NCBI GenBank assembly: GCA_007119985.1 | Contig: SKOQ01000235.1 | Span: forward strand, 1 to 13,090 | Origin: Marinospirillum sp. | GTDB lineage: Bacteria; Pseudomonadota; Gammaproteobacteria; Pseudomonadales; Halomonadaceae | DNA length: 13,090 nt | Reading direction: 5' to 3' | Shown: positions 1 through 6,877 of the stretch, piece after piece | Layout of the letters: the number at the start of each line of letters is the position of its first letter | Position numbering within the stretch: position 1 is the first letter of the stretch | Program-made: the position numbers and the translations under genes | The notes under the pieces: generated by a model | Database searches by the model: none | What the model was told of the DNA's origin: nothing | Seen by the model: the letters and a program-made list of their open reading frames with translations, nothing else

Positions 1-1620
1 AACCTGATAACCAATCGGGATAATCAGCCCACTTTCTTCGGCCAGAGGGATAAAATCAGCCGGTGAAATCAATCCCTGCTGAGGATGCTGCCAACGTAGC
101 AGCGCTTCAGCACCAAAGGGGCAGCCGTTAATATCCACTTGCAGCTGATAGACCAAAAACAGCTGCTGAGTCTCAACGGCCAAGCGTAAGTCTCTTTCCA
201 GCTGATTACGCGCCTCCAATGCTGATTGGATCTCAGGATCATAAAAGCACCATTGATTACGACCACGCTGTTTGGCCAAGTACATGGCCGAATCAGCAAA
301 GCGCAGCAAGTCATCTGCGGAGTGCTCACGTCCATCGAACAAAACGATGCCCATACTGGCCGTAACCTGGTAGTTTGCTTTACCCAGCTGATAGGGCTGC
401 GCCAAGAGTGCCAGCAGGGATTCAGCAAAGTCCTCGGCGAGGTTTGCTGCACGCTGTGGCTGTTCGGCCAGCGCATCCAGCAGGATGGCAAATTCATCAC
501 CACCAAGACGGCCTATTAAAGGACTGGCCTCGACCAAGGAACACAGGCGCTGCGCGACCTCAAGCAGTAACTGGTCGCCCAACGGGTGGCCTTCTGATTC
601 ATTAATACTCTTAAAGTGATCGAGATCGAAGATCAGCAGCGCCCCCCACTGGTGGAGCTGACGACTACTTTGTACTGAGTGGCGCAAATGCTCGGCCATC
701 AAACGCCGGTTAGGCAACTGTGTGAGGCTGTCATAGTAGGCCAGATGATGGATCTGCTCTTGGGCTAGGCGCCGCTCACGCTCGGCATCTCTTAAGCGCA
801 ATAAAGCCTGCGCCATATCACCAAACTCATTTCGCGCTTCTTGCTGGAGAGATTGCATTTCTTGGAGTGGCGGCAGATCCTGCTGCTGACTCTGCGCCAG
901 ACTAAGCAGGGCCTCAGTGATCGAGCGCAAACGACGGGTCATACGCAGCGCCAAAACTAACGCCAAACCCATCATCACCACAAAACTCAGTAAGGCCATC
1001 CAAGTCAGGCGGCCAAGATAGTGCTTCACCTGACGATAAGCCGCCTGCTGCTGCTCTAAAGTGCGGGTGGAGAGAAGTTGCTGAATACGCTGGGCATAGT
1101 TAGAAAAATAAACAAACTGATCCTGTGCTGCACTAACATAATCCTGCGCCCGTGATGGATCGACCGTGACAATATCCGTCGCCATCACCACAAAACGACG
1201 ATAATCCTGAAAGGCCTCACGCAACAGACCACTACTGCCATGATTGACGGCACGGATCAGGGCAGAATCCGCGAGGGCATCCACCTGCTGATTAAGCTGG
1301 GCCAGATTTTCGCTGATATCACTGTGCTGAAAATAGAGCTCTAACTCACTGATTTGACTGTACTGCGCCTGGTTCAAAGCCTCCATCACTTGGGAGTGAA
1401 GCAAAGCAGCGGAGCGAGTAAAATCAGCTGCCAAGGTCAGAGTAGACAAGTCTTGCTCTTGAGCGAGACGCGTGGCCTCAGCCTGCTGCTTCACTGAGTA
1501 GATGGCGATGCCGCCCCAGAGGCCAGTAAACACCAGCACCAAGAAAATCGGAAGCAGCAGTGAGAACTGTAGACTCCAACCTGACCGATAGGCAGCTAAG
1601 GCCGCTTTGATGCTTTTCAT
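1..1620 (-). CDS. Membrane GGDEF-EAL cyclic-di-GMP protein, 3' end cut by window edge
   Basis: The reading frame is open from the ATG at 1620 to the left edge (540 residues seen; the rest of the EAL domain lies outside). A first membrane helix at about residues 17-40 and a second at about 204-225 enclose a glutamine-rich helical periplasmic region, so it is probably an inner-membrane sensor. A HAMP-like linker and coiled segment follow. The GGDEF domain contains LTQLPNRR and an intact GGDEF at residues 373-377 (positions 490-504). No RxxD inhibitory site is visible five residues before it. The EAL domain starts with an intact EAL at 505-507 (GAEALLRW) and reaches PADFIPLAEESG. Both signature motifs are intact, so synthesis and breakdown of cyclic-di-GMP are both possible; the net activity cannot be judged. 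It begins 5 bp after the stop of the phosphatase gene and has no well-spaced ribosome site, so translation is probably coupled. Confidence 0.9.
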   Translation of the reverse strand, partial: MKSIKAALAAYRSGWSLQFSLLLPIFLVLVFTGLWGGIAIYSVKQQAEATRLAQEQDLSTLTLAADFTRSAALLHSQVMEALNQAQYSQISELELYFQHSDISENLAQLNQQVDALADSALIRAVNHGSSGLLREAFQDYRRFVVMATDIVTVDPSRAQDYVSAAQDQFVYFSNYAQRIQQLLSTRTLEQQQAAYRQVKHYLGRLTWMALLSFVVMMGLALVLALRMTRRLRSITEALLSLAQSQQQDLPPLQEMQSLQQEARNEFGDMAQALLRLRDAERERRLAQEQIHHLAYYDSLTQLPNRRLMAEHLRHSVQSSRQLHQWGALLIFDLDHFKSINESEGHPLGDQLLLEVAQRLCSLVEASPLIGRLGGDEFAILLDALAEQPQRAANLAEDFAESLLALLAQPYQLGKANYQVTASMGIVLFDGREHSADDLLRFADSAMYLAKQRGRNQWCFYDPEIQSALEARNQLERDLRLAVETQQLFLVYQLQVDINGCPFGAEALLRWQHPQQGLISPADFIPLAEESGLIIPIGYQV

Positions 1621-1625
1621 CCCTG

Positions 1626-2330
1626 TTACGGAACTGAGAAGGGTTCCGCCTCCGATTCTTGTTGTTGTTCGGCTCTGTCGCTTCTCGCCCATTCCAGTAT
1701 CGGAGACCACTGCTCCGGCCGGATGCTGGCACGATACACCCAGTCATTGGCTTGCGGTTCCACAATCACCAAGGTTCCCTCTGGTGGAAAATAACCCAGT
1801 GTTTCGGCAAGATTGGGACCATGCGCCAAAATAAAACGGTTCTGACCCGGAGGCAAGGGCTGACGCATTAATTCTTGAGTGCGTGCAATCACGGGTGCTT
1901 TTTCTGCATGACTCATGCCCGCGGTATACATCAACAGAGGGTCTACAGCCCAGTCAGTCTCACCAAAGAGGCCTCGAGCACTGTCTTGGGTTCGGCAAAA
2001 AGGACTGACATAGATAGAGTGGATAGGCCAGTCTATTAGGCGCAGAAACGCACCAATCTGCACCATCTGCTGATGACCTGCTGCACTCAGGGGTCTTTGT
2101 GTCGCACAGTCATCCAGATCGACAGGGACATGATCAGGTTGGTTCACATCGGTTAAACCATGACGCAAAAAGAGCACAAATCCGCCTTGGTAAAGCTGCT
2201 CAAATAAGGCGATGTCCATTGGGCGCTCTTCAAGCGCAATCACGCGCGCAGCAGCTAAGTCTGCTGCCCAAAAAAGAGAAAACAAGACAGGAAAATGCCA
2301 GCCCAAAGATAAACGGTGCGGATGAGTCAC
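1626..2330 (-). CDS. Exported histidine phosphatase superfamily protein
   Basis: This 234-residue protein belongs to the histidine phosphatase (phosphoglycerate mutase-like) superfamily. The catalytic RHG is at residues 56-58 (LFLRHGLTD), the second arginine is in SPFCRTQDSA, and the late histidine is in ILAHGPN. These are the phosphate-pocket residues of the family. The N terminus has a hydrophobic stretch ending LAAARV (residues about 9-29), which looks like a signal peptide, so the enzyme probably acts in the periplasm. The substrate is unknown. The start is GTG at 2330, chosen because AGGAGGAGG lies 7 nt upstream. It is the first gene of a two-gene unit with the GGDEF-EAL protein. The C-terminal tail is rich in Glu and Gln. 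The fold is well supported; a precise function is not. Confidence 0.85.
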   Translation of the reverse strand: MTHPHRLSLGWHFPVLFSLFWAADLAAARVIALEERPMDIALFEQLYQGGFVLFLRHGLTDVNQPDHVPVDLDDCATQRPLSAAGHQQMVQIGAFLRLIDWPIHSIYVSPFCRTQDSARGLFGETDWAVDPLLMYTAGMSHAEKAPVIARTQELMRQPLPPGQNRFILAHGPNLAETLGYFPPEGTLVIVEPQANDWVYRASIRPEQWSPILEWARSDRAEQQQESEAEPFSVP

Positions 2331-2361
2331 TCTGCTGCCTCCTCCTAACTAGAATGATCGC

Positions 2362-2370
2362 ATAGTAACA
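2362..2370 (-). promoter_or_regulatory. Candidate sigma-70 extended -10 promoter for the phosphatase/GGDEF-EAL unit
   Basis: Read on the minus strand, TG-T-TACTAT forms an extended -10 element, with TTGTGC 16 nt further upstream as a weak -35. Transcription would begin near 2355, leaving a short leader that holds the AGGAGGAGG ribosome site. This is motif evidence only. Confidence 0.4.
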
Positions 2371-2456
2371 AAAAGCCTGACCGGCACAAGCGAGACAAAG
2401 GAGAAAAGGCGCATTTTAGCTACAGGAATGGGGTTTCTTTGCGCTAGGTCTTTTTC

Positions 2457-3476
2457 CTAACCTCCTGTCATATTCATCAGGCGCACCACCTGCACCTCAC
2501 CATCATTAGTAAAGTGATGACGCTCAGGTTTTAAATCCATCGCGGCCATGATCGCTTCTTTTAAAGGCTGATTATCTCGGGGGTGATCGCGCAGCAACGG
2601 GCGCAAATCCAGGCTGTGTTCATTGCCCAAGCAGAGCAAAAGACGCCCCTCGACCGTGACGCGCACACGATTACAATCACCGCAAAAGTTATGTGAATGC
2701 GGCGAAATAAAGCCGATTCGTGTTGAGCTCAGCGTTGAACGGCGAGCCGAATCGAGCTGCAAGCGAAAGTAGCGTGATGGCCCTGCCGTCTGGCTAGAAC
2801 AAGGCACCAGCGGATAGCGGGTTTCGATCACCTCGCGCACTTGATCACTGGAATAGAAGGTCTCCCCGCGCCGATGATCCGACACTTCACCCAAGGGCAT
2901 TTCTTCGATAAAGCTGATCTCCAGCTGCTTGCTCAGCGCAAACTCCACTAGATCGAGAATCTCATCTTCATTGCGCCCTTGCATAATCACGGCATTCAGT
3001 TTGATGCCACGAAATCCAGCAGCTTGCGCCGCGTCAATCCCAGCGATGACCTGCTCTAAGCGCCCAGTGCGGGTAATGCGTTTAAACTTTTCTGGATGCA
3101 ATGAATCCAGGCTGATATTGAGGCGCTGTAATCCTGCCGCATACAGATCTTTGGCATAACGCGGTAATTGGCTGCCATTGGTGGTCATCGCAAAATCACG
3201 CAGACCCAAGGTGCCGATAAAATCGACCAGCTCCATAAGATCACGGCGCACCAGTGGCTCGCCCCCCGTCAGGCGAATTTTACTCACACCCAGCTCAACA
3301 AAACTTTGTGCTACGCGGCCTATCTCTTCAAGAGAAAGAATCGATTCACGGGGCAAGAACTGCATCTCTTCACTCATGCAGTAAACACAGCGAAAATCAC
3401 AGCGATCAGTGACAGAGAGGCGAACATAATCAACCTGCCGCCCAAAGCGATCGATTAAAGGCGAGGTGAAGGTCAT
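2457..3476 (-). CDS. moaA: GTP 3',8-cyclase MoaA (radical SAM)
   Basis: MoaA converts GTP to 3',8-cyclo-7,8-dihydro-GTP, the first step of molybdenum cofactor synthesis, together with MoaC. At 339 residues it is close to the 329 of E. coli MoaA. The N-terminal radical-SAM cluster motif is C26-x3-C30-x2-C33 (CDFRCVYC), and TGGEPL follows. The C-terminal second cluster is CGDC followed by a third cysteine in RLLLCLG, with the GTP-contacting arginines in NRVRVT. The protein ends in the Gly-Gly tail typical of MoaA (MTGG). The ATG overlaps the moaE stop as ATGA and has GGGAGGGAGC just upstream, so it is translationally coupled. It is the last gene of the Moco operon. Confidence 0.97.
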   Translation of the reverse strand: MTFTSPLIDRFGRQVDYVRLSVTDRCDFRCVYCMSEEMQFLPRESILSLEEIGRVAQSFVELGVSKIRLTGGEPLVRRDLMELVDFIGTLGLRDFAMTTNGSQLPRYAKDLYAAGLQRLNISLDSLHPEKFKRITRTGRLEQVIAGIDAAQAAGFRGIKLNAVIMQGRNEDEILDLVEFALSKQLEISFIEEMPLGEVSDHRRGETFYSSDQVREVIETRYPLVPCSSQTAGPSRYFRLQLDSARRSTLSSTRIGFISPHSHNFCGDCNRVRVTVEGRLLLCLGNEHSLDLRPLLRDHPRDNQPLKEAIMAAMDLKPERHHFTNDGEVQVVRLMNMTGG

Positions 3477-3934
3477 GCTCCCTCCCAGCGCTGGGCTGCG
3501 TTGGTATCACTCTGGCGGGCACTCACCCAATACTCGCCCGTCGCAGTTTGCTCTTTCTTCCAAAAGGGCGCGCGCGTTTTCAGGAAATCCATCAACCAAG
3601 CACAAGCATCAAAAGCCTGTTGGCGATGCGCAGAGGCCGTGATCACCAACACGATGGGATCACCTGGCGTCAGACGACCGACGCGATGAATCAAACGGGC
3701 AGCCGTTAACTCAAAGCGCTCCGCGGCTTCTTCGAGCAGCTGCATCAAAACACTCTCGGTCATCCCTGGATAATGCTCCAGCACCAGTGCTTCTACATCA
3801 GGGCGCTCGTTAAAATCACGCACATAGCCGGTAAAAGTCACCAAAGCCCCTATATCAGTACGGCCAGCGTGGAGATGGGCGATTTCGTCTTCGAGTTGAA
3901 AAGGAGCTGTCTGCACCGCGACCGTTCTGCTCAT
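3473..3934 (-). CDS. moaE: Molybdopterin synthase catalytic subunit MoaE
   Basis: MoaE is the large subunit of molybdopterin synthase. It binds cyclic pyranopterin monophosphate and receives two sulfurs from MoaD thiocarboxylate. The 153-residue product matches the family length. It has GALVTFTGYVRD near the N terminus, LEHYPGM, HRVGRLTPGD, and the catalytic lysine region MDFLKTRAPFWKKE that corresponds to E. coli K119 and K126. The ATG at 3934 sits 2 nt after the moaCD stop. Its ribosome site is GGAGG inside the last codons of moaCD. The 3' end overlaps moaA by 4 bp (ATGA). Its partner MoaD is the C-terminal half of the preceding gene. Confidence 0.97.
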   Translation of the reverse strand: MSRTVAVQTAPFQLEDEIAHLHAGRTDIGALVTFTGYVRDFNERPDVEALVLEHYPGMTESVLMQLLEEAAERFELTAARLIHRVGRLTPGDPIVLVITASAHRQQAFDACAWLMDFLKTRAPFWKKEQTATGEYWVSARQSDTNAAQRWEGA

Positions 3935-3936
3935 TG

Positions 3937-4752
3937 CTAACCTCCTGTCACAGGCGGGAAAAACGCGACTTCATCCCCAGCCTGAACCGGATGCTGCGCC
4001 TTGACCATCTGCTGGTTCACTGCCGCCAGTAGCTGAGGCGCATCTAAGGCCTTGGCCCAATTGGGATAGGCTTGCATCAAAGACTGGCGCAGGCCCTCGA
4101 CACTCGGCTGCACTAGGGTTTGAAATGCCACCTCGATATGATCTTGACCCAACTGCTCGCGCAGCTCGGCAAAAAAGCACACACGGATAGCCGCCTGATT
4201 CGGGACCGAGGTGGCCGGCTCGGCATCCAGCTGGGATGGCGTGCTAGGACGGATCTGCAGCTGCTCGCCTTCTAGCTCAGCTTGCCATTCTCCTGAGCGC
4301 CCACCCGCTTTATGCTCCACATACATCTGACCAATCACCATCTGTTTATCCACGGCCTTACACATGTCATACAGGGTGAGCGCCGCTACCGAGGCCGCGG
4401 TTAAGGCTTCCATCTCAACGCCTGTTTGGCCAGCCAGCTGGCAGGTGGCACGGACGCGAATGCCAGGCAGGGCAGGATCTGGCTCCAGCTCAACCGCCAC
4501 TTTACTGAGCAAGAGTGGATGACAAAGGGGGATCAAATCGGGGGTGCGCTTGGCGGCCATAATGCCAGCAATCCGCGCTGTTGCGAGAACATCACCCTTA
4601 TGGTGGCCACCGCTGAGGATCAATTCCAGCGTGGCAGGCTGCATACTGATACTCGCGCAAGCCGTGGCTGTACGCTGCGTGACGGCCTTGGTCGAGACAT
4701 CCACCATCAAGGCTTCACCGCGCTGATTCAAATGGGTGAGTTGTTCGCTCAT
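3937..4752 (-). CDS. moaC-moaD: MoaC-MoaD fusion: cyclic pyranopterin monophosphate synthase joined to the molybdopterin synthase sulfur carrier
   Basis: The 271-residue protein joins two enzymes that are normally separate. Residues 1 to about 160 are MoaC. HHKGD carries K52, LIPLCHPL carries H78, and YDMCKAVDK carries D129 and K132, matching E. coli K51, H77, D128 and K131. Residues about 161-187 form a Pro/Ser/Thr/Ala-rich linker. Residues about 188-271 are MoaD (RVCFFAELREQLG ... LLAAVNQ ... GDEVAFFPPVTGG), ending in the Gly-Gly tail that MoeB adenylates. Because MoaD is C-terminal, the tail is free. The ATG at 4752 was chosen over the GTG at 4755: AGAGG lies 7 nt upstream and the N terminus then aligns with MSQLTHIN of E. 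coli MoaC. No stop or good ribosome site separates the halves. The only near start is a GTG inside the first strand of MoaD, with no evident ribosome site. Confidence 0.93.
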   Translation of the reverse strand: MSEQLTHLNQRGEALMVDVSTKAVTQRTATACASISMQPATLELILSGGHHKGDVLATARIAGIMAAKRTPDLIPLCHPLLLSKVAVELEPDPALPGIRVRATCQLAGQTGVEMEALTAASVAALTLYDMCKAVDKQMVIGQMYVEHKAGGRSGEWQAELEGEQLQIRPSTPSQLDAEPATSVPNQAAIRVCFFAELREQLGQDHIEVAFQTLVQPSVEGLRQSLMQAYPNWAKALDAPQLLAAVNQQMVKAQHPVQAGDEVAFFPPVTGG

Positions 4753-4773
4753 CACTAAACCTCTTTGTGTTGT

Positions 4774-4789
4774 ATCACCGATAGGTGAT
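4774..4789. repeat. Inverted repeat in the moeA-moaCD gap
   Basis: ATCACC-GATA-GGTGAT is a perfect 6-bp inverted repeat with a 4-nt loop. It lies in the only sizeable gap inside the Moco operon (4756-4830), a few bases before the moaCD ribosome site. No T-run follows in the transcribed direction, so it is not a standard terminator. It could be an RNA hairpin that sets moaCD translation or mRNA ends, or a protein site. Confidence 0.5.
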
Positions 4790-4830
4790 CAGAACTGGAG
4801 TGAATGCGCCTCTGAACTGGCAGGATGGCG

Positions 4831-6126
4831 TTAGGCCAAATAGCCAGCCAGAAAGCCCGCAAAGGGATAGACTCTGACGCTGTCGCCGCGTGCTTTCAGC
4901 GCTTCCTGCTCATCGAGTCTGACCAGACAATTCGCCTCATGCATCGAGCTTAAGCGGCCTGATCCCTGCTCACCAACAACACGCACACTGAGCTGGCCGG
5001 TTGGGCTTGTGCTCAGGCGTGCACGATAAAAATCACTCCGCCCTAGGCGGCTTTTGATCTCTTCTTCAGCCTGCGCGTGCAGTGGAGTCACCGCGCAAGC
5101 TTCGGCCCCCTGCAAGGCCAGAATCAAGGGTTGAACCAGCAGCATAAAGGTCACCATCACCGCAACAGGATTGCCCGGCAGACCGGCAAAGAAGCAGGTT
5201 TCCCCGCTGGCGTTCTGACCGAGATGCCCAAAGGCAAAAGGCCGCCCCGGACGGATAGCAAGCTGCCAAAAACGGGTTTCGCCAAGCTGGTTCAGTACAG
5301 GTTTGATCCAATCGGCCTGCCCAACCGAGACACCACCTGAGGTGATCACCAGCTGGTGCGTCAAGGCCGCCTGCGCCAGCGCCTGATGGATCACCTGCTG
5401 ATCATCCGGCAAGATACCCAGATCACTGACCTGACATCCCAGTGCCTGCACAAGACTGATCAAGCTCGTGCGATTGGTATCGTAGATCTGACCCGGTGCC
5501 AGAGGCTGGCCTGCGGCGACCACCTCGTCTCCGGTGGAAAACACCGCGACTTTCAGGGCTGGGCGCACTGGCACATCAGCGCAGCCTAAAGAAGCCAGCA
5601 ATCCTAGCTGCACTGGCCCCAAACGCGCGCCCGCCACCAGCACCTGCTGGCCCTGCTGTAAGTCTTCACCCGCCTGACGCACATTGGCCCCGATACGAAT
5701 TTCTGCAGCACGCTGAATAGTGAGTTGATCGCCTTCTACATGACACTGCTCCTGCATCACCACGGTATCCGCGCCCGGAGGCAGCGCCGCACCGGTTGTG
5801 ATCGCCATGGCTTCGCCAGGTTGCAGGCGATGGCTCGTCATCTGCCCTGCCAGCTGCGTCCCGACCAGCTGCCACTGAGTCTGACTGACTAAACTGGCAC
5901 CGACCAATGCATAGCCATCCATCGCTGAATTGGTGTGCGGTGGTACAGCCTGCGGCGCAGAGAGAGATTCCGCCAGATGGGCGCCCAACGCCTGCTGCAA
6001 GGGCAGACGGTGCACGCGATCTTGTTGCTGATGCCAAAGGCGGGCCTCATCCAGCAACAGCTGCTGGGCTTCCTCTAGGGTGAGCTGGCTTTTTTTATCG
6101 ACAAATTCAAAACAAGAGAGACTCAT
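4831..6126 (-). CDS. moeA: Molybdopterin molybdotransferase MoeA
   Basis: MoeA inserts molybdate into adenylylated molybdopterin to give Mo-molybdopterin, and acts in the cytoplasm. The 431-residue product is slightly longer than E. coli MoeA (411) because of a longer N terminus. Family motifs in order: NSAMDGYA (about 66-73), ITTGAALPPGADTVVMQEQ, GEDLQQGQ, FSTGDEVV, GQIYDTNR, TSGGVSVGQADW, AIRPGRPFAFG and GLPGNPVAVMVTF, followed by the domain IV region. The ATG overlaps the mobB stop as ATGA, which indicates tight coupling. In organisms that use tungsten the same family can handle tungstate, and the neighbouring tungstate-type importer makes this worth keeping in mind, but nothing in the sequence shows the metal preference. 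Confidence 0.96.
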   Translation of the reverse strand: MSLSCFEFVDKKSQLTLEEAQQLLLDEARLWHQQQDRVHRLPLQQALGAHLAESLSAPQAVPPHTNSAMDGYALVGASLVSQTQWQLVGTQLAGQMTSHRLQPGEAMAITTGAALPPGADTVVMQEQCHVEGDQLTIQRAAEIRIGANVRQAGEDLQQGQQVLVAGARLGPVQLGLLASLGCADVPVRPALKVAVFSTGDEVVAAGQPLAPGQIYDTNRTSLISLVQALGCQVSDLGILPDDQQVIHQALAQAALTHQLVITSGGVSVGQADWIKPVLNQLGETRFWQLAIRPGRPFAFGHLGQNASGETCFFAGLPGNPVAVMVTFMLLVQPLILALQGAEACAVTPLHAQAEEEIKSRLGRSDFYRARLSTSPTGQLSVRVVGEQGSGRLSSMHEANCLVRLDEQEALKARGDSVRVYPFAGFLAGYLA

Positions 6127-6671
6127 ACAGCACTCCGCGCGGCCTGTAAAAAATCCAGCACCAGCTGTTCAATGGCATCCAGATCGTTCAGATGCACCCA
6201 AGGATGGGCTGTGCTAGGTGGTGCCACATCACTGGCCAGTGCAAAGATATCTGGATCATCCGGATACAACCAAGGGCGATCTAGCTCAGCGCGATGCAGC
6301 TCTATTTTGGGAAAGCGCTCCGCTTTAAAGCCTTCAACAAGAATCAGATCAGCGCGCTGTGAGTCCAGCTGGGCCACAAGATCGGCCAGACGTGGCGCAG
6401 AGCTGGGCTCAGGTGTTTCCACCATCAAGGCCCAGCGCTGATCAGAGGCAATCAACATCTGCTCTGCACCAGCATGGCGCAGGCGATAGCTGTCTTTTTG
6501 TGGATGATCAACATCAAAAGCATGATGGGCATGTTTGATACAGGCCAGACGCAGCCCACGGGCACGCAAGCGTGGCAACAAGGCCGTCAGTAGCGTTGTT
6601 TTGCCTGTACCACTCCAGGCCGCAAAGCCCAACAGAGGGGGCCGCTGTTGTACAAAAGGACGCGTGTTCAC
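6123..6671 (-). CDS. mobB: MobB, P-loop GTPase of molybdenum guanine dinucleotide synthesis
   Basis: MobB is a GTP-binding accessory protein for conversion of Mo-molybdopterin to the guanine dinucleotide form; in E. coli it assists MobA. The Walker A motif AAWSGTGKTT is at about residues 17-26. IKHAHHAFDVDHPQKDSYRLRHAG, QRWALM, DLILVEGFK and ASDV follow as in E. coli MobB. The start is a GTG at 6671 (182 residues), preceded by AGAGAGG at 5 nt. A longer frame from a TTG at 6734 exists, but it has no ribosome site, extends far beyond the E. coli N terminus, and would begin upstream of the expected transcript start of the -24/-12 promoter. It is the first gene of the Moco operon and overlaps moeA by 4 bp. 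mobA is not in the window. Confidence 0.92.
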   Translation of the reverse strand: MNTRPFVQQRPPLLGFAAWSGTGKTTLLTALLPRLRARGLRLACIKHAHHAFDVDHPQKDSYRLRHAGAEQMLIASDQRWALMVETPEPSSAPRLADLVAQLDSQRADLILVEGFKAERFPKIELHRAELDRPWLYPDDPDIFALASDVAPPSTAHPWVHLNDLDAIEQLVLDFLQAARSAV

Positions 6672-6723
6672 GAAAGCCTCTCTTTCAATCTGATCTGCAT
6701 CGCGTTGACTTGGGTGAATAGAA

Positions 6724-6739
6724 AGCAAGGACAATGCCT
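6724..6739 (-). promoter_or_regulatory. Candidate sigma-54 (-24/-12) promoter for the mobB-moeA-moaCD-moaE-moaA operon
   Basis: On the minus strand the site reads AGGCAT-TGTCC-TTGCT. The sigma-54 consensus is TGGCAC-N5-TTGCW. The invariant GG (-24) and GC (-12) are present at the correct distance, the -12 element is a full match, and the -24 element has two mismatches. It lies past the tup terminator, and a start near 6713 would give a leader of about 42 nt with the AGAGAGG ribosome site. No good sigma-70 promoter was seen here. This is inference from the motif. Confidence 0.5.
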
Positions 6740-6751
6740 AAAAAAGAGGCA
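6735..6751. repeat. Short inverted repeat overlapping the mobB -24 element
   Basis: TGCCT-N7-AGGCA, with an A/T-rich spacer. One arm coincides with the -24 element of the proposed mobB promoter. It may be an operator or chance; the arms are only 5 bp. Confidence 0.3.
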
Positions 6752-6756
6752 ATAAA

Positions 6757-6786
6757 AGACAAAAAAAGCCGCTTAAATAACGGCTT
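6757..6786 (-). terminator. Rho-independent terminator after tupC
   Basis: On the minus strand AAGCCG and CGGCTT form a 6-bp stem (6781-6786 with 6766-6771) around a 9-nt loop. The distal arm runs straight into a T-run (TTTTTTTG then TCTTTT). It lies about 90 bp after the tupC stop and separates tupABC from the Moco operon, so mobB needs its own promoter or read-through. In the plus direction no T-run follows. Confidence 0.85.
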
Positions 6787-6787
6787 A

Positions 6788-6803
6788 TCTCAGGATTCTG
6801 AGA
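6788..6803. repeat. Inverted repeat TCTCAG-GATT-CTGAGA
   Basis: A perfect 6-bp inverted repeat with a 4-nt spacer lies between the tupC stop and its terminator. It is about 75-90 bp upstream of the start predicted from the mobB -24/-12 site, a usual distance for an enhancer bound by an NtrC-family activator. The assignment as an activator site is speculative. Confidence 0.35.
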
Positions 6804-6877
6804 CCAATAAACAGAGGTGCATCAAAATGACGCGCAGCCTAACCCTAACAGCCAAGACGCGACAGGGCCGTGTCCGG

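Noticed and set aside
69..506. Minus-strand 145-codon frame inside the GGDEF-EAL gene
   Set aside because: It is an off-frame shadow. The true frame shows the intact GGDEF and EAL motifs over the same bases.
2409..2444. Possible terminator after moaA (GCGCA/TGCGC arms followed by CTTTTCTCC)
   Set aside because: The stem is only 5 bp with a 26-nt loop and an interrupted T-run, which is too weak to call.
4756..4830. Moco riboswitch before moaCD
   Set aside because: The gap is only 75 nt, holds one short hairpin, and lacks room for the multi-stem Moco motif.
5548..5570. TGGCAC hexamers elsewhere (for example in moeA on the plus strand, near 4415, 1726 and 11229) as sigma-54 promoters
   Set aside because: None has TTGC at the required spacing, and all lie within coding sequence.
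6672..6734. Longer MobB from a TTG at 6734
   Set aside because: It has no ribosome site and overlaps the proposed -24/-12 promoter. The GTG at 6671 has AGAGAGG at 5 nt and gives an N terminus closer to known MobB.
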